A DNA stretch of 64,000 bases from Persicitalea sp964500445 (lineage in GTDB: Bacteria; Bacteroidota; Bacteroidia; Cytophagales; Spirosomataceae), in NCBI GenBank assembly GCA_964500445.1, contig CAZCOG010000034.1, positions 8,848-72,847 on the forward strand, read 5' to 3'. Positions 16,030-24,733 of the stretch are shown here, one piece after another. The notes beneath the pieces are model-generated. The model made no database searches, had not been told where the DNA came from, and saw nothing but the letters and a program-made list of their open reading frames with translations. The translations under genes were made by a program, and so were the position numbers. Within the stretch, counting starts at the first letter, position 1. Each line of letters starts with the position of its first letter.

Positions 16030-17667
16030 ATGAAAACACCTAACAAAAAATACCTCGTTTTTCTGGTACTGCTTACTTCGTTCTTTTCGTGCAAGGACCT
16101 CACGGAACTCAACGAAAACCCGAACGGGGTAGAATCCGGCCAGGTAAACCCCAACCTGATTATGCCCACGGTACTTACCGAAGCGGCTAAGTCCTACCTG
16201 AACCTGGGGTACCAGGATATCGCCGGCGTAGTGCAGCACACTCAAAAGGACGCCTGGTCGGGCGGACATAACGACTACGACTGGTCGAACCAGAGCTGGA
16301 GCGGCTACTACGATATTCTGCGTAATAACGATCTGCTGTACCAGCGGGCCGTGGAAACCAATTTCGAGTTTCACCAGGGCGTAGCACTGGTCATGCGGGC
16401 CTTCATGTTCGGCCTTATCACCGACCTCTGGGGCGACGCTCCCTACACCAGCGCCCTGAAAGGGGAAGCGGGCGGAACCGAGAATATTTTACCGGCTTTT
16501 GATAGTCAGGAAGCCATTTACACGGGCATTCTGGCCGATCTGGAAAAAGCAAATACGCTGCTCTCCAAGCCCAAGGGTGAGTATTCAGGCATTGTGGACA
16601 ACGTGGACGTATACTACGGCGGCAATCCCGCTGCCTGGCAGAAATTTGCCAATTCGCTGGCCTTACGCTACTTCATGCGCATCTCGGCCAAGAAATCCGA
16701 TGTGGCCAAAGCCGGCATCGAGAAAATTGTCTCAGATGCGGCCAAGTACCCCATCATTGCCAAAAATAGCGAGGATGCCACGATGGCCTTCCCCGGTACA
16801 AGCGATGGTACTTCCTGGCCTGCCAACACCGTCTTCGACGCCAGCGGCAGCAACTACCGCCGCATCAAGATGGCCGCTACTTTGGTCGAGTCGTTGCAGG
16901 CAAAAAAAGATCCCCGGTTGGGTATTTGGGCGAATAAAGTAGAAGTACCTCTGGTAGTAGATGCCAGCCTGCCCGCCGGAACCGACAAAATCGTGAACGG
17001 CAAGCGGATGCTTTCGCCCGATAAAGTGGGAAACACGGTGGTAGACACCGATCCGGAGTACGTAGGACTTCCGACCAGTTTTTCGGCCCTGCCTTCGGCC
17101 TATAACCTGAATCCTACCCCCGGTCAGACTTCGTTCAACCCGCACGTATCGTTCCTGAACGACATCTACAAACAAGCCAAAGGACCATTGCTGAAAGCAC
17201 GGCTGATCTCTGCCGCCGAGGTACATTTTATCCTGGCCGAGGCCGCCCTGAAAGGCTGGGCCGCTGGCGACGCCAAAGCGCAGTACGAAGCGGGCATCCA
17301 GAACTCCCTCAATACCTGGGGTGTCGGGGGTAAGTACGCCGAATACATTGCCCAGCCGGAGGTTGCCTACAAGGGTACCCTGGCGCAGATCATGGAACAA
17401 AAATGGATCGCCAGCTGGACGGCGGCCACCGAAGCCTGGTTCGATTTCCGGCGCACCGGACTTCCGGCGCTCAAAGCCGGGCCAGCTGCCAAGCGTCAGG
17501 CGCTGCCCGTACGCTTTTACTACATGCAGGACGAGTTGAACATCAACAGCGCCAACGCCAGCGCGGCAGTGGACAAGCTGGAAGTGACTAACTTCTCCCA
17601 GGCTGATAACAAGAATAGCGCGTGGTCCAAACCATGGATCATTCAAGGAACCGGGAAACCCTGGTAA
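16030..17667 (+). CDS. SusD/RagB-family surface lipoprotein (SusD-like_2 type)
   Basis: A 545-residue lipoprotein that caps the SusC barrel and binds substrate at the cell surface. The signal peptide ends in FFSCKD (lipidated Cys at about residue 20). Conserved parts are the ELNENPNG start, RAFMFGLITDLWGDAPYT, YTGILADLEKANTLLS, an alpha-helical TPR-like scaffold around residues 180-230, and AEVHFILAEAALKGW with KWIASWTAATEAWFDFRRTG near the end. This pattern belongs to the SusD-like_2 subgroup common in Cytophagales. It lies 107 bp after susC and is followed by an intrinsic terminator. Confidence 0.94.
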   Translation: MKTPNKKYLVFLVLLTSFFSCKDLTELNENPNGVESGQVNPNLIMPTVLTEAAKSYLNLGYQDIAGVVQHTQKDAWSGGHNDYDWSNQSWSGYYDILRNNDLLYQRAVETNFEFHQGVALVMRAFMFGLITDLWGDAPYTSALKGEAGGTENILPAFDSQEAIYTGILADLEKANTLLSKPKGEYSGIVDNVDVYYGGNPAAWQKFANSLALRYFMRISAKKSDVAKAGIEKIVSDAAKYPIIAKNSEDATMAFPGTSDGTSWPANTVFDASGSNYRRIKMAATLVESLQAKKDPRLGIWANKVEVPLVVDASLPAGTDKIVNGKRMLSPDKVGNTVVDTDPEYVGLPTSFSALPSAYNLNPTPGQTSFNPHVSFLNDIYKQAKGPLLKARLISAAEVHFILAEAALKGWAAGDAKAQYEAGIQNSLNTWGVGGKYAEYIAQPEVAYKGTLAQIMEQKWIASWTAATEAWFDFRRTGLPALKAGPAAKRQALPVRFYYMQDELNINSANASAAVDKLEVTNFSQADNKNSAWSKPWIIQGTGKPW

Positions 17668-17685
17668 TTCGATAGGTTAGTGATT

Positions 17686-17717
17686 AAACGGGTGGGGGCG
17701 TTTCTCCACCCGTTTTT
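17686..17717 (+). terminator. Intrinsic terminator after susD
   Basis: AAACGGGTGG (17686-17695) pairs with CCACCCGTTT (17706-17715), enclosing a 10-nt loop, followed by a T-run at 17713-17717. The next start codon is at 17753, which leaves almost no room for a promoter, so partial termination with readthrough into the enzyme genes is likely. Confidence 0.85.
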
Positions 17718-17752
17718 ATACCATCTTATCACCACAGCGGCCGAGCATATCC

Positions 17753-19009
17753 ATGTCAAAGAAAATATTCTTACTTCTTGCCCTTACTCTATTCGGGTTT
17801 CAGTTCGCCGGCGCCCAAATTTTGCGCGCGGGCGCGGCCAAGCGCATCATTACGCCCGATCCGTTGCTGCCCGTCTCCGGCGGTATCGGTACGCCCAAAA
17901 AAACGGTCGAGAAAAAAGGCGATCTTTTCGTGCGGGCGATGGTGTTGGAAAAAGGTGGTACAAGAGTCGCTTTCGTGAGTATCGATAACCTTGGCTGGCC
18001 TTCGGTCCTGGGCGATAAATCGCGGGCCCTGGCGAAGGGAATCAAGCCCGAAAATATTCTGATCGCGGCGACGCACACGCACTCCGCCCCCGATGCCTAC
18101 GGTTTTCCCAATGAGAAAGGCGAGTCCATCGCCGATTTGAAGTACCTTGACTGGTGCGTGAAGCAGGTCGCGTCGGCCATCAATGAAGCCGTCGAAAAAC
18201 TCGAACCCGCCACCCTGAAAGTAACGACGGGCGAAGCCAAAGGAAAAATTGCCTACAATTATTACGCGCCCCGACTCTATGATCCGCGTTGCGGGGTGAT
18301 TCAGGCGACAAGTACCCGTAGCGGCAAAACCGTAGCCACTCTGGTGAACTACGCCGTGCATCCCGAGGTACTTGGTTCAGGTCAGGGAATACTTAGTCCC
18401 GATCTGTGTGGCCCGCTTTACGACCGCATCGAAGCCCGGGCAGGCGGCATAGCCTTGTTTATCAATGGTGCCCAGGGGGGCATGGTCACTGCCGATGTAC
18501 GTCTCGAAGACGGCAAAGAAGCCAATACCTGGGAGGAGTGTCACCGCATCGGCGAATTGCTGGCGGATGAAGCTCTGCGCATCGTTGGTTCTGCGCATAC
18601 GCTCCAGAACCCTGATCTATACTGTACTTCCCGTCGCATCGAATTTCCCATCGAGTCGGACATGATGAAATTTATACTTCAAAAGTCTTCTCTGAATTAT
18701 CGTTTTGATAAGCCGGACACGGTTAGTACCCAACTGAACCTTATCAACATTGGCCCGGCGCAGATTCTAACCATTCCAGGCGAGGCGCTGCCTAACATTG
18801 GTTATTACGTAAAGCGTAAAATGCCGACCAAGCACGCTTTCCTGTTTGGACTGACCAACGATGCCTTTGGCTACATGCTCACGAAAGTGGATTTCAATAG
18901 TTTTGAAAGATACAACTACGTGAGCCGCACCAGCCTGGGCGAAATGACGGGAGAAATCTATATGGACAAGGCCTTGCAGTTGGTGGCCGATAGTCCGAAG
19001 CCAAAGTAG
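17753..19009 (+). CDS. Neutral/alkaline ceramidase-like secreted hydrolase
   Basis: A 418-residue secreted protein (signal peptide ending FQFAGAQ) resembling the N-terminal catalytic domain of neutral ceramidases and related amidohydrolases. Key segments are GAAKRIITPDPLLPVSGG at the mature start, the metal site AATHTHSAPD (H108, H110), LVNYAVHPEVLG (H203), and FINGAQGGM. It lacks the C-terminal immunoglobulin-like domain of true ceramidases (which are about 650-700 residues), so ceramide may not be the substrate. Position right after susCD ties it to uptake of the same nutrient. ATG start, 35 nt after the terminator. Confidence 0.82.
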   Translation: MSKKIFLLLALTLFGFQFAGAQILRAGAAKRIITPDPLLPVSGGIGTPKKTVEKKGDLFVRAMVLEKGGTRVAFVSIDNLGWPSVLGDKSRALAKGIKPENILIAATHTHSAPDAYGFPNEKGESIADLKYLDWCVKQVASAINEAVEKLEPATLKVTTGEAKGKIAYNYYAPRLYDPRCGVIQATSTRSGKTVATLVNYAVHPEVLGSGQGILSPDLCGPLYDRIEARAGGIALFINGAQGGMVTADVRLEDGKEANTWEECHRIGELLADEALRIVGSAHTLQNPDLYCTSRRIEFPIESDMMKFILQKSSLNYRFDKPDTVSTQLNLINIGPAQILTIPGEALPNIGYYVKRKMPTKHAFLFGLTNDAFGYMLTKVDFNSFERYNYVSRTSLGEMTGEIYMDKALQLVADSPKPK

Positions 19010-19068
19010 CTTTTGGCTGCCAGCAATCGGCTTTCGGCTTTTATTCAGTAATAGAGAAAATTGTATTT

Positions 19069-20406
19069 ATGAAAAGAATCACCACCGCACTACTGTTCAT
19101 CTTCAGTCTTCCCTGCCTGGCGCAGGAGAACATTACTCCATCCACCGCTCTTGATGCCTACCTTAAGAACGGTGATCAATCCTACACCTGGTCGGTGCGG
19201 GATTCGTTTCAGATCGCCTCGGTAAAAGGCTATAATCTGTACTTGACCTCACAGAAGTGGCATCAGTATACCTGGCGGCATCAGTTGACGGTGCTGGTAC
19301 CGGAAAAGGTCACGCACGACGGCGCACTGCTGTTCATCACGGGTGGTTCCAATAACAATGAAGTGCCCAATTGGAAGAAGAACGATGACGGAACGATCAT
19401 CAGTTTTGGCAAAATCGCCATGCAGAACAACGCGATCACGGCCGTCCTGTGGCAGACTCCCAATCAACCGCTCTTTGACGGTCGAAAAGAAGATGAAATC
19501 ATTTCCTATACCCTGCACCAATTCCAGAAAGACGGTGATTACTCCTGGCCTTTGCTCTTTCCGATGGTCAAGAGCGCGGTACGCGCCATGGACGCCGTTC
19601 AGGATTTTGCCAAAAACAATGTAAAAAAGCCCGTCAACCGCTTCGTAGTATCCGGCGCTTCCAAACGTGGCTGGACAACCTGGCTCACCGGATCACAGGA
19701 TAAGCGTGTGGCGGCCATCGGGCCTATGGTAATCGATATGCTCAACATGCCCGTCAACATTAAGTACCACCTGACGGCATGGGGCGATTACAGCGTCGAG
19801 ATTCAGGATTATGTCGATCTGGGCATTCCGCAAAGTATGGAAAGCGAAAGCGGCCGGGCGCTCAACACCATGATCGATCCGTACGCCTACCGCCTGGCGC
19901 TCACCATGCCGAAGATGATTTTTATCGGAACCAATGATCCCTATTGGCCCGTGGATGCCGTCAAAAACTACTACGACAGTATTCCCGGCAAAAACCTGAT
20001 TCATTATACGCCCAATGCCGGCCACGACCTGGGTGGCGGCAAGCAGGCACTCGAAAGCTTGAGCGCTTTTTTTGGAAATACTTTACAGAACAAACCCTAT
20101 CCCGAGTGCAGCTGGAAATTTTCCAAAAGCAAAAACAGCATCGCGCTCGACGTGCAAGCTACGCCTGACCAATTATTGGACGCCATTGTCTGGTCGGCGG
20201 ATTCGGAAGATCGCGATTTCAGGAACGAGACCTTCACCAGCCGCAGCCTGGGGGTCGATCATAAGAAAAGTATCTCGACTACCGTGCCTCTACCCAAAAC
20301 CGGCTTTAAGGCCTTTTACGTGGATTTAAAGTACCAATCGCCCAATGGTGGCAGCTACACGGTAAGTACCCGTGTGTTTGTGAGCGATCCTTCGGGGGTA
20401 CTTTAA
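19069..20406 (+). CDS. PhoPQ-activated pathogenicity-related protein (alpha/beta hydrolase)
   Basis: This 445-residue protein is of the PhoPQ_related family (PF10142-like), with a signal peptide (about 1-18, LPCLAQ). The alpha/beta-hydrolase core shows LLFITGGSNNN, the likely nucleophile in VSGASKRGWTTW (S198), FIGTNDPYWPVDA (candidate acid) and NAGHDLGGG (catalytic His). Family members are secreted or periplasmic hydrolases of poorly known substrate; the name comes from a regulated Salmonella gene. It lies 59 nt after the ceramidase-like gene in the same direction and is probably in the same transcription unit. Confidence 0.88.
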   Translation: MKRITTALLFIFSLPCLAQENITPSTALDAYLKNGDQSYTWSVRDSFQIASVKGYNLYLTSQKWHQYTWRHQLTVLVPEKVTHDGALLFITGGSNNNEVPNWKKNDDGTIISFGKIAMQNNAITAVLWQTPNQPLFDGRKEDEIISYTLHQFQKDGDYSWPLLFPMVKSAVRAMDAVQDFAKNNVKKPVNRFVVSGASKRGWTTWLTGSQDKRVAAIGPMVIDMLNMPVNIKYHLTAWGDYSVEIQDYVDLGIPQSMESESGRALNTMIDPYAYRLALTMPKMIFIGTNDPYWPVDAVKNYYDSIPGKNLIHYTPNAGHDLGGGKQALESLSAFFGNTLQNKPYPECSWKFSKSKNSIALDVQATPDQLLDAIVWSADSEDRDFRNETFTSRSLGVDHKKSISTTVPLPKTGFKAFYVDLKYQSPNGGSYTVSTRVFVSDPSGVL

Positions 20407-20486
20407 GAAAAAAAAGTAATACACGAAAGCTTCTGACCTATACACCTGAACAACTACACGTCCAAACAGCTAAACTACTACCCAAC

Positions 20487-21836
20487 TTGTCGTACCGTCC
20501 CCTTTCCCTCCTCTTTTTAGCTCTTTTTCACAACTCACTCACATTCGCTCAGTCGCCGTCGCCCCGCGCGGCGGCGTTGGCGGAGCGAATGGCCCTCGAT
20601 GCCAAAATCGACCAGCGGCTATTGTTCCCCACCGCCACACCCGACCGGGTAATCATGAATGTGACCGAAACGCCGGAGACTTCCGTGGCGGTCAACTGGC
20701 GCACCGACCCTACGCAACCGCTGGGTGAAGTGCAATGGGCCGTGGCAACCGACGGGCCGGAATTCCTGAAAAGTGTTGAGAAAATTCAGGCAAGTACCGA
20801 ATTCCTTTCGGTCAAAAATGGCGAGGTGACGATCGAGGCCAACTACCACGGCGCCAAGTTGACGGGATTACAACCTGGGCAGGCTTATGTGTACCGTGTA
20901 GGCTTCGGCGAGCATTGGAGCGAGTGGCACCAGTTCAAGATGCCCGCAAAGGGCAAAGCGCTATCGTTCCTGTACTTTGGCGATGCGCAGAATGATGTGA
21001 AGTCGCTCTGGTCGCGGGTGGTGCGGGAAGCCTACAAGAAAATGCCGCAGGTGGATTTCATGCTCCACGCGGGAGATTTGATCAATCGCTCCAGCGAAGA
21101 TATCGAGTGGGGCGAGTGGTTCTATGCCGGGTCGTTCATTCACGCTACCGTCCCCAGTTTGATGACGCCCGGCAACCACGAATACGCCAAGGGCGTGATT
21201 CTGGCGCCGCAATGGAAAAAGCAGTTTAACCTCCCCGCCAACGGACCAGCGGGTTTGGATGAAACCTGCTACCAGATCAACTACCAGGATTTGAAAGTAA
21301 TATCCCTCGACGCCGAGCAGATCGACGAGTCGGAGCATTTTGCCACGCGGCAAGCCGCCTGGCTGGATTCCATCCTGACCAATGATCCGCGCCCCTGGAC
21401 CGTCGTGACTTTGCACTACCCCTTTTATTCTACCAAACCCAACCGTGACAACCCCAAACTTCGAGAGCGGTTCAAGCCCATTATCGACAAGCATCGCGTC
21501 GATCTGGTACTACAGGGCCACGATCACGCCTACGGACGCGGCAGCGTAGACAACGCGCCGCTTTCGACCAACAGCCGGAAAAGTTCTTCGGCCACGGTAT
21601 ATGTCGTATCGGTTTCCGGGCCGAAAATGTATGATATTTCCGATGATCCCTGGATGGATCGTCGTGCGAGCAATACCCAGCTTTTTCAACTCATTTCACT
21701 GGAAGGCAAGCAATTGATTTACCAGGCATTCACCGCTACGGGCGAACTGTACGATGCTTTCGTATTAGAAAAAGGCAAGGATGGCGTCAATAAACTGACT
21801 AACAAAATTCCGGCGAAGGCGGAAAAATTGGATTGA
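20487..21836 (+). CDS. Secreted purple-acid-phosphatase-type metallophosphoesterase
   Basis: A 449-residue protein with a signal peptide (start TTG 20487, ending SLTFAQ), an N-terminal fibronectin-like domain (about 45-150, with TGLQPGQAYVYRVGF) and a metallophosphoesterase domain (about 155-400). Metal ligands are in FLYFGDAQND, LHAGDLINRS, TPGNHEY, TLHYPFYS and LQGHDHAYGR, the complete calcineurin/PAP set. It should release phosphate from organic phosphates outside the cytoplasm. Located 81 nt after the PhoPQ-related gene; together with the ceramidase-like enzyme it suggests a phospho- or lipid-type nutrient, which is inference. TTG is used because no ATG lies before the signal peptide. Confidence 0.88.
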   Translation: MSYRPLSLLFLALFHNSLTFAQSPSPRAAALAERMALDAKIDQRLLFPTATPDRVIMNVTETPETSVAVNWRTDPTQPLGEVQWAVATDGPEFLKSVEKIQASTEFLSVKNGEVTIEANYHGAKLTGLQPGQAYVYRVGFGEHWSEWHQFKMPAKGKALSFLYFGDAQNDVKSLWSRVVREAYKKMPQVDFMLHAGDLINRSSEDIEWGEWFYAGSFIHATVPSLMTPGNHEYAKGVILAPQWKKQFNLPANGPAGLDETCYQINYQDLKVISLDAEQIDESEHFATRQAAWLDSILTNDPRPWTVVTLHYPFYSTKPNRDNPKLRERFKPIIDKHRVDLVLQGHDHAYGRGSVDNAPLSTNSRKSSSATVYVVSVSGPKMYDISDDPWMDRRASNTQLFQLISLEGKQLIYQAFTATGELYDAFVLEKGKDGVNKLTNKIPAKAEKLD

Positions 21837-21860
21837 TTCATGTAATTTCCCTTCATTACC

Positions 21861-22724
21861 ATGCAGTCGAACGTGCTCACTGAAATTTTTCTGCCTTTGG
21901 CCCTGGCCATCATTATGCTGGGGATGGGGCTGTCGCTGGTTGTGGACGATTTCAAGCGTATTCTGCTGTATCCCAAGGCCATTACCGTCGGGATCATCAA
22001 CCAGATTGTCTTGCTACCATTGGCGGCATTTGCGGTGGTGGCGCTGCTGGGGATCAAGGCGGAGCTGGCGGTAGGTCTTATTATTCTGTCAGCCTGTCCG
22101 GGTGGTCCCACCTCTAACCTGATTTCTCATCTTTCCCGGGGTGATACCGCCTTGTCCATTTCCCTGACGGTCGTGTCCAGCCTGATTACCGTACTCACGA
22201 TTCCCTTTCTGGTCAACTATGCCATCGTCCAGTTTATTCCCGGCGGGGAGCAGCAGCCTTTGCCGGTTTTCAAGACGATCATTTCGGTACTGGTCATCAC
22301 GCTCATTCCGGTAGCGATTGGCATGGTGATCCGGAAGCGTAATCCCACCTTGGCCCAAAAGCTCGACCGTCCGGTAAAAATCCTTTCGGCGGTTTTCCTT
22401 TTCATCATCATTGCGGGGGCTTTATTTAAGGAGAAAGATAACCTGGTCGGCTTTTTCCAACTGATTGGCCCCGCAGCTTTGCTCCTCAATTTGCTCACGA
22501 TGGCGGTCGGTTACGGCACTTCACGCCTGACCAATCATAGCTTAAAGCAGAGCCTGACAATTGCCATTGAGTCCGGTATCCAAAACGGGACGCTAGGAAT
22601 TGCCATCGCAACCACATTACTGAACAATGCCACCATGTCCATTCCGGCGGCTATTTACAGTTTGCTGATGTTTGTTACCTCGATTGGCGTAATTTGGTGG
22701 GGAAACCGGACAATTCCAGCTTAA
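21861..22724 (+). CDS. Bile acid:sodium symporter-family transporter
   Basis: A 287-residue inner-membrane protein with nine or ten hydrophobic helices of the SBF/BASS family. Typical motifs are LALAIIMLGMGLSLVVDDF near the start, ILSACPGGPTSNLISHLSRGD (helix-break region, Na+ site), and ESGIQNGTLGIAIATTLL in the second half. Family members import organic anions such as bile acids, pantoate or sulfonates with sodium. The gene starts 24 nt after the phosphatase, which suggests it imports a product made by the preceding secreted enzymes. The gene ends 69 bp before a convergent protease gene. Confidence 0.9.
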   Translation: MQSNVLTEIFLPLALAIIMLGMGLSLVVDDFKRILLYPKAITVGIINQIVLLPLAAFAVVALLGIKAELAVGLIILSACPGGPTSNLISHLSRGDTALSISLTVVSSLITVLTIPFLVNYAIVQFIPGGEQQPLPVFKTIISVLVITLIPVAIGMVIRKRNPTLAQKLDRPVKILSAVFLFIIIAGALFKEKDNLVGFFQLIGPAALLLNLLTMAVGYGTSRLTNHSLKQSLTIAIESGIQNGTLGIAIATTLLNNATMSIPAAIYSLLMFVTSIGVIWWGNRTIPA

Positions 22725-22793
22725 AAAGGTCAATCCATTTTGGGGCCAAGCACCTGCATCTTTGACCAACCTCAAAAAACTGAAACAACGATA

Positions 22794-24464
22794 CTATTCT
22801 CCCAGCTTCAAGCTAGAACCTTGTGAATAAATCAACTGCACAGCCAATTCAAAAGAAATGTGCTTTGCGTGGGATTGGAAATCGGGCGGTATAGTAATGT
22901 TGTGTTTCAACCGTACCAAATCCATGGTGTTCGGCTGTCGCCCACATGACCAAACCTCTGCATCGGTCCATAAACCTTCTTTGAGGGTTATGCAGCTCGG
23001 TTCCTCAATTACTATCCCATAGTCCTCAACTTCACCAGATCCAATGGATGCATCACCGGGAAGGAAGCACGCGGTAGGGGGCGTTGTTCCTGAGTCAACG
23101 ATCACACGCATTCTTAATTTTTTATTTAAAACGGCAGTTTCAGGAATAGTGATAGTACGGGTTTCATTAAAGTAAGAAGCAGTATTGTCCGTTTGGAAAT
23201 CCACCACCCGTTCGCTGGACTCATCGAATGATCCACTATTGTCGAAGTCGATATACACCCGGCCGAATGAACTCTTACTACCGTAAATGGTCAATGAGTA
23301 CGATTCCCCACTGGTCACGTGGGTACTTATTCCACACGTGTAGTTCCAGTACCGGTCTGCCCGATAATTGAAAGAATGGTTCTTGATATCATTGAACTGG
23401 AACTCATTGATACCAGGTCCGTCATACTGGTCGATTGAGGGATTCTGCCGGGTTAGGGAACATTCCATAGCCTTGACTTCACCATTGGGGCTATCTGGAA
23501 GTCTTAGGTCTGAGTTGGCTAAACCCTGCAACTGCGTTGATAAAAAATATCGCATCCGGGCAATCTGACCAGGTGTAAAGCGATCTTGATTGCATCCATA
23601 ATTCATAAGATTACGGAGTGCTTCACCGAAAGGCAAACCTGTACAAATATTAATTTCAGATTCAGCACCTGGACTACAGGCGTAGTAAGGATCATACAGC
23701 CGGGTTGGGGGCGTGTCTTCCACTTCGTCATTATAGGAATTGGCAGGGCAGGTATAATCATAGGGCCCGTTCGATGTAGGATATGAGCCCGAATACAGAT
23801 GGTATAAATTCAGCACATGGCCCATTTCGTGCGTAGGCACATAATTGTAAGGATTAATATCATTTTTAGTGGGGGCGGTCAGGAAAATGGGACCACCGTC
23901 AAATGAAGCAAATGCGCCTCCCGAAACTTTGTGAAACGTCTTGATAAAGACAACTCCTCCTCCCCTGTATAATTCCGGGACAAGTTCTTCGAGTTGCAAA
24001 GTGGTTTGTAGATTATTTCCGTATCCGTATTGCTGGAACCCAGGAACACCACTGGCATCAATACGTATAATACCATTTGTAGGAGTACATGCAGGCGTAC
24101 GCTGGGCGAGAACAAATCGTATTTTAGAATCCTGTCCCTGGTATCCATCAACGCCTACTCCGGCAAATCGTTGGTTTATGACATCAATATAGTACCGAGT
24201 ATCCTCATCCGAGGTGTTGGAGCCGGTTCCTACAGGCTCCCCCAGATGAAAAATCATAACAATGACCGGGATTGTATAGGTAACCGTATCCTCTGACGCT
24301 AACCTTGCCCGGGCACTTTCTAGCGACGGGAAAGTTGGCTTTGCTGCAATCCCCGTTTCAGACTGTGCGTTGCAAATGAAGCCTGTTACCTGTCCCAGGC
24401 AAACAGAAGAACACGCACATATCGAAAAACAATAAAGAAGGCAAGTATTGATAATCTTTTTCAT
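22794..24464 (-). CDS. Secreted M43 (pappalysin-like) zinc metalloprotease with GEVED domain
   Basis: A 556-residue secreted protease with a Cys-rich signal peptide (about 1-24). The zinc site HEMGHVLNLYH (H212, E213, H216, H222) and the Met-turn NLMNYG (M287) define a metzincin of family M43. A GEVED domain follows (about 370-490, ending GEVEDYGIVIEE). The C-terminal 60 residues (LWTDAEVWSCGRQP start, SLKLGE end) are the short beta module often found at the end of Cytophagales secreted proteins. There is no standard Por-secretion C-terminal tail, but this module may serve as the export or anchoring signal. Confidence 0.9.
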   Translation of the reverse strand: MKKIINTCLLYCFSICACSSVCLGQVTGFICNAQSETGIAAKPTFPSLESARARLASEDTVTYTIPVIVMIFHLGEPVGTGSNTSDEDTRYYIDVINQRFAGVGVDGYQGQDSKIRFVLAQRTPACTPTNGIIRIDASGVPGFQQYGYGNNLQTTLQLEELVPELYRGGGVVFIKTFHKVSGGAFASFDGGPIFLTAPTKNDINPYNYVPTHEMGHVLNLYHLYSGSYPTSNGPYDYTCPANSYNDEVEDTPPTRLYDPYYACSPGAESEINICTGLPFGEALRNLMNYGCNQDRFTPGQIARMRYFLSTQLQGLANSDLRLPDSPNGEVKAMECSLTRQNPSIDQYDGPGINEFQFNDIKNHSFNYRADRYWNYTCGISTHVTSGESYSLTIYGSKSSFGRVYIDFDNSGSFDESSERVVDFQTDNTASYFNETRTITIPETAVLNKKLRMRVIVDSGTTPPTACFLPGDASIGSGEVEDYGIVIEEPSCITLKEGLWTDAEVWSCGRQPNTMDLVRLKHNITIPPDFQSHAKHISFELAVQLIYSQGSSLKLGE

Positions 24465-24733
24465 TGCAATCGTAAAGATTTCCTTCCATGAAAGCTTTTA
24501 AAATAATCTTATTTTGCTGGAGCAAGGGGATTGTTGCACCAGGAACCAGGAAGCCATTCTGTTTCTGAATATAATGTAAAAAAAGTGTTAATGGCTTCGT
24601 AAAAATATTAAGTCAGAAGAGTACTTCAAATACTGTTGGTTAAATTAATTCAACAGAATATATCTGGCCGATCAGTAAGCCATCGTTCGATCTGGAAGGA
24701 TGCCCTATAGTATACAGATATGTCGCGTAATTC

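Noticed and set aside
16732..17646. Leftward frame of 304 codons inside susD
   Set aside because: Shadow of the SusD gene; no family pattern, signal or promoter.
22794..22980. Possible truncation of the M43 protease (no Por-secretion tail)
   Set aside because: The final module ending in SLKLGE is a normal end for this Cytophagales architecture, so the protein appears complete.
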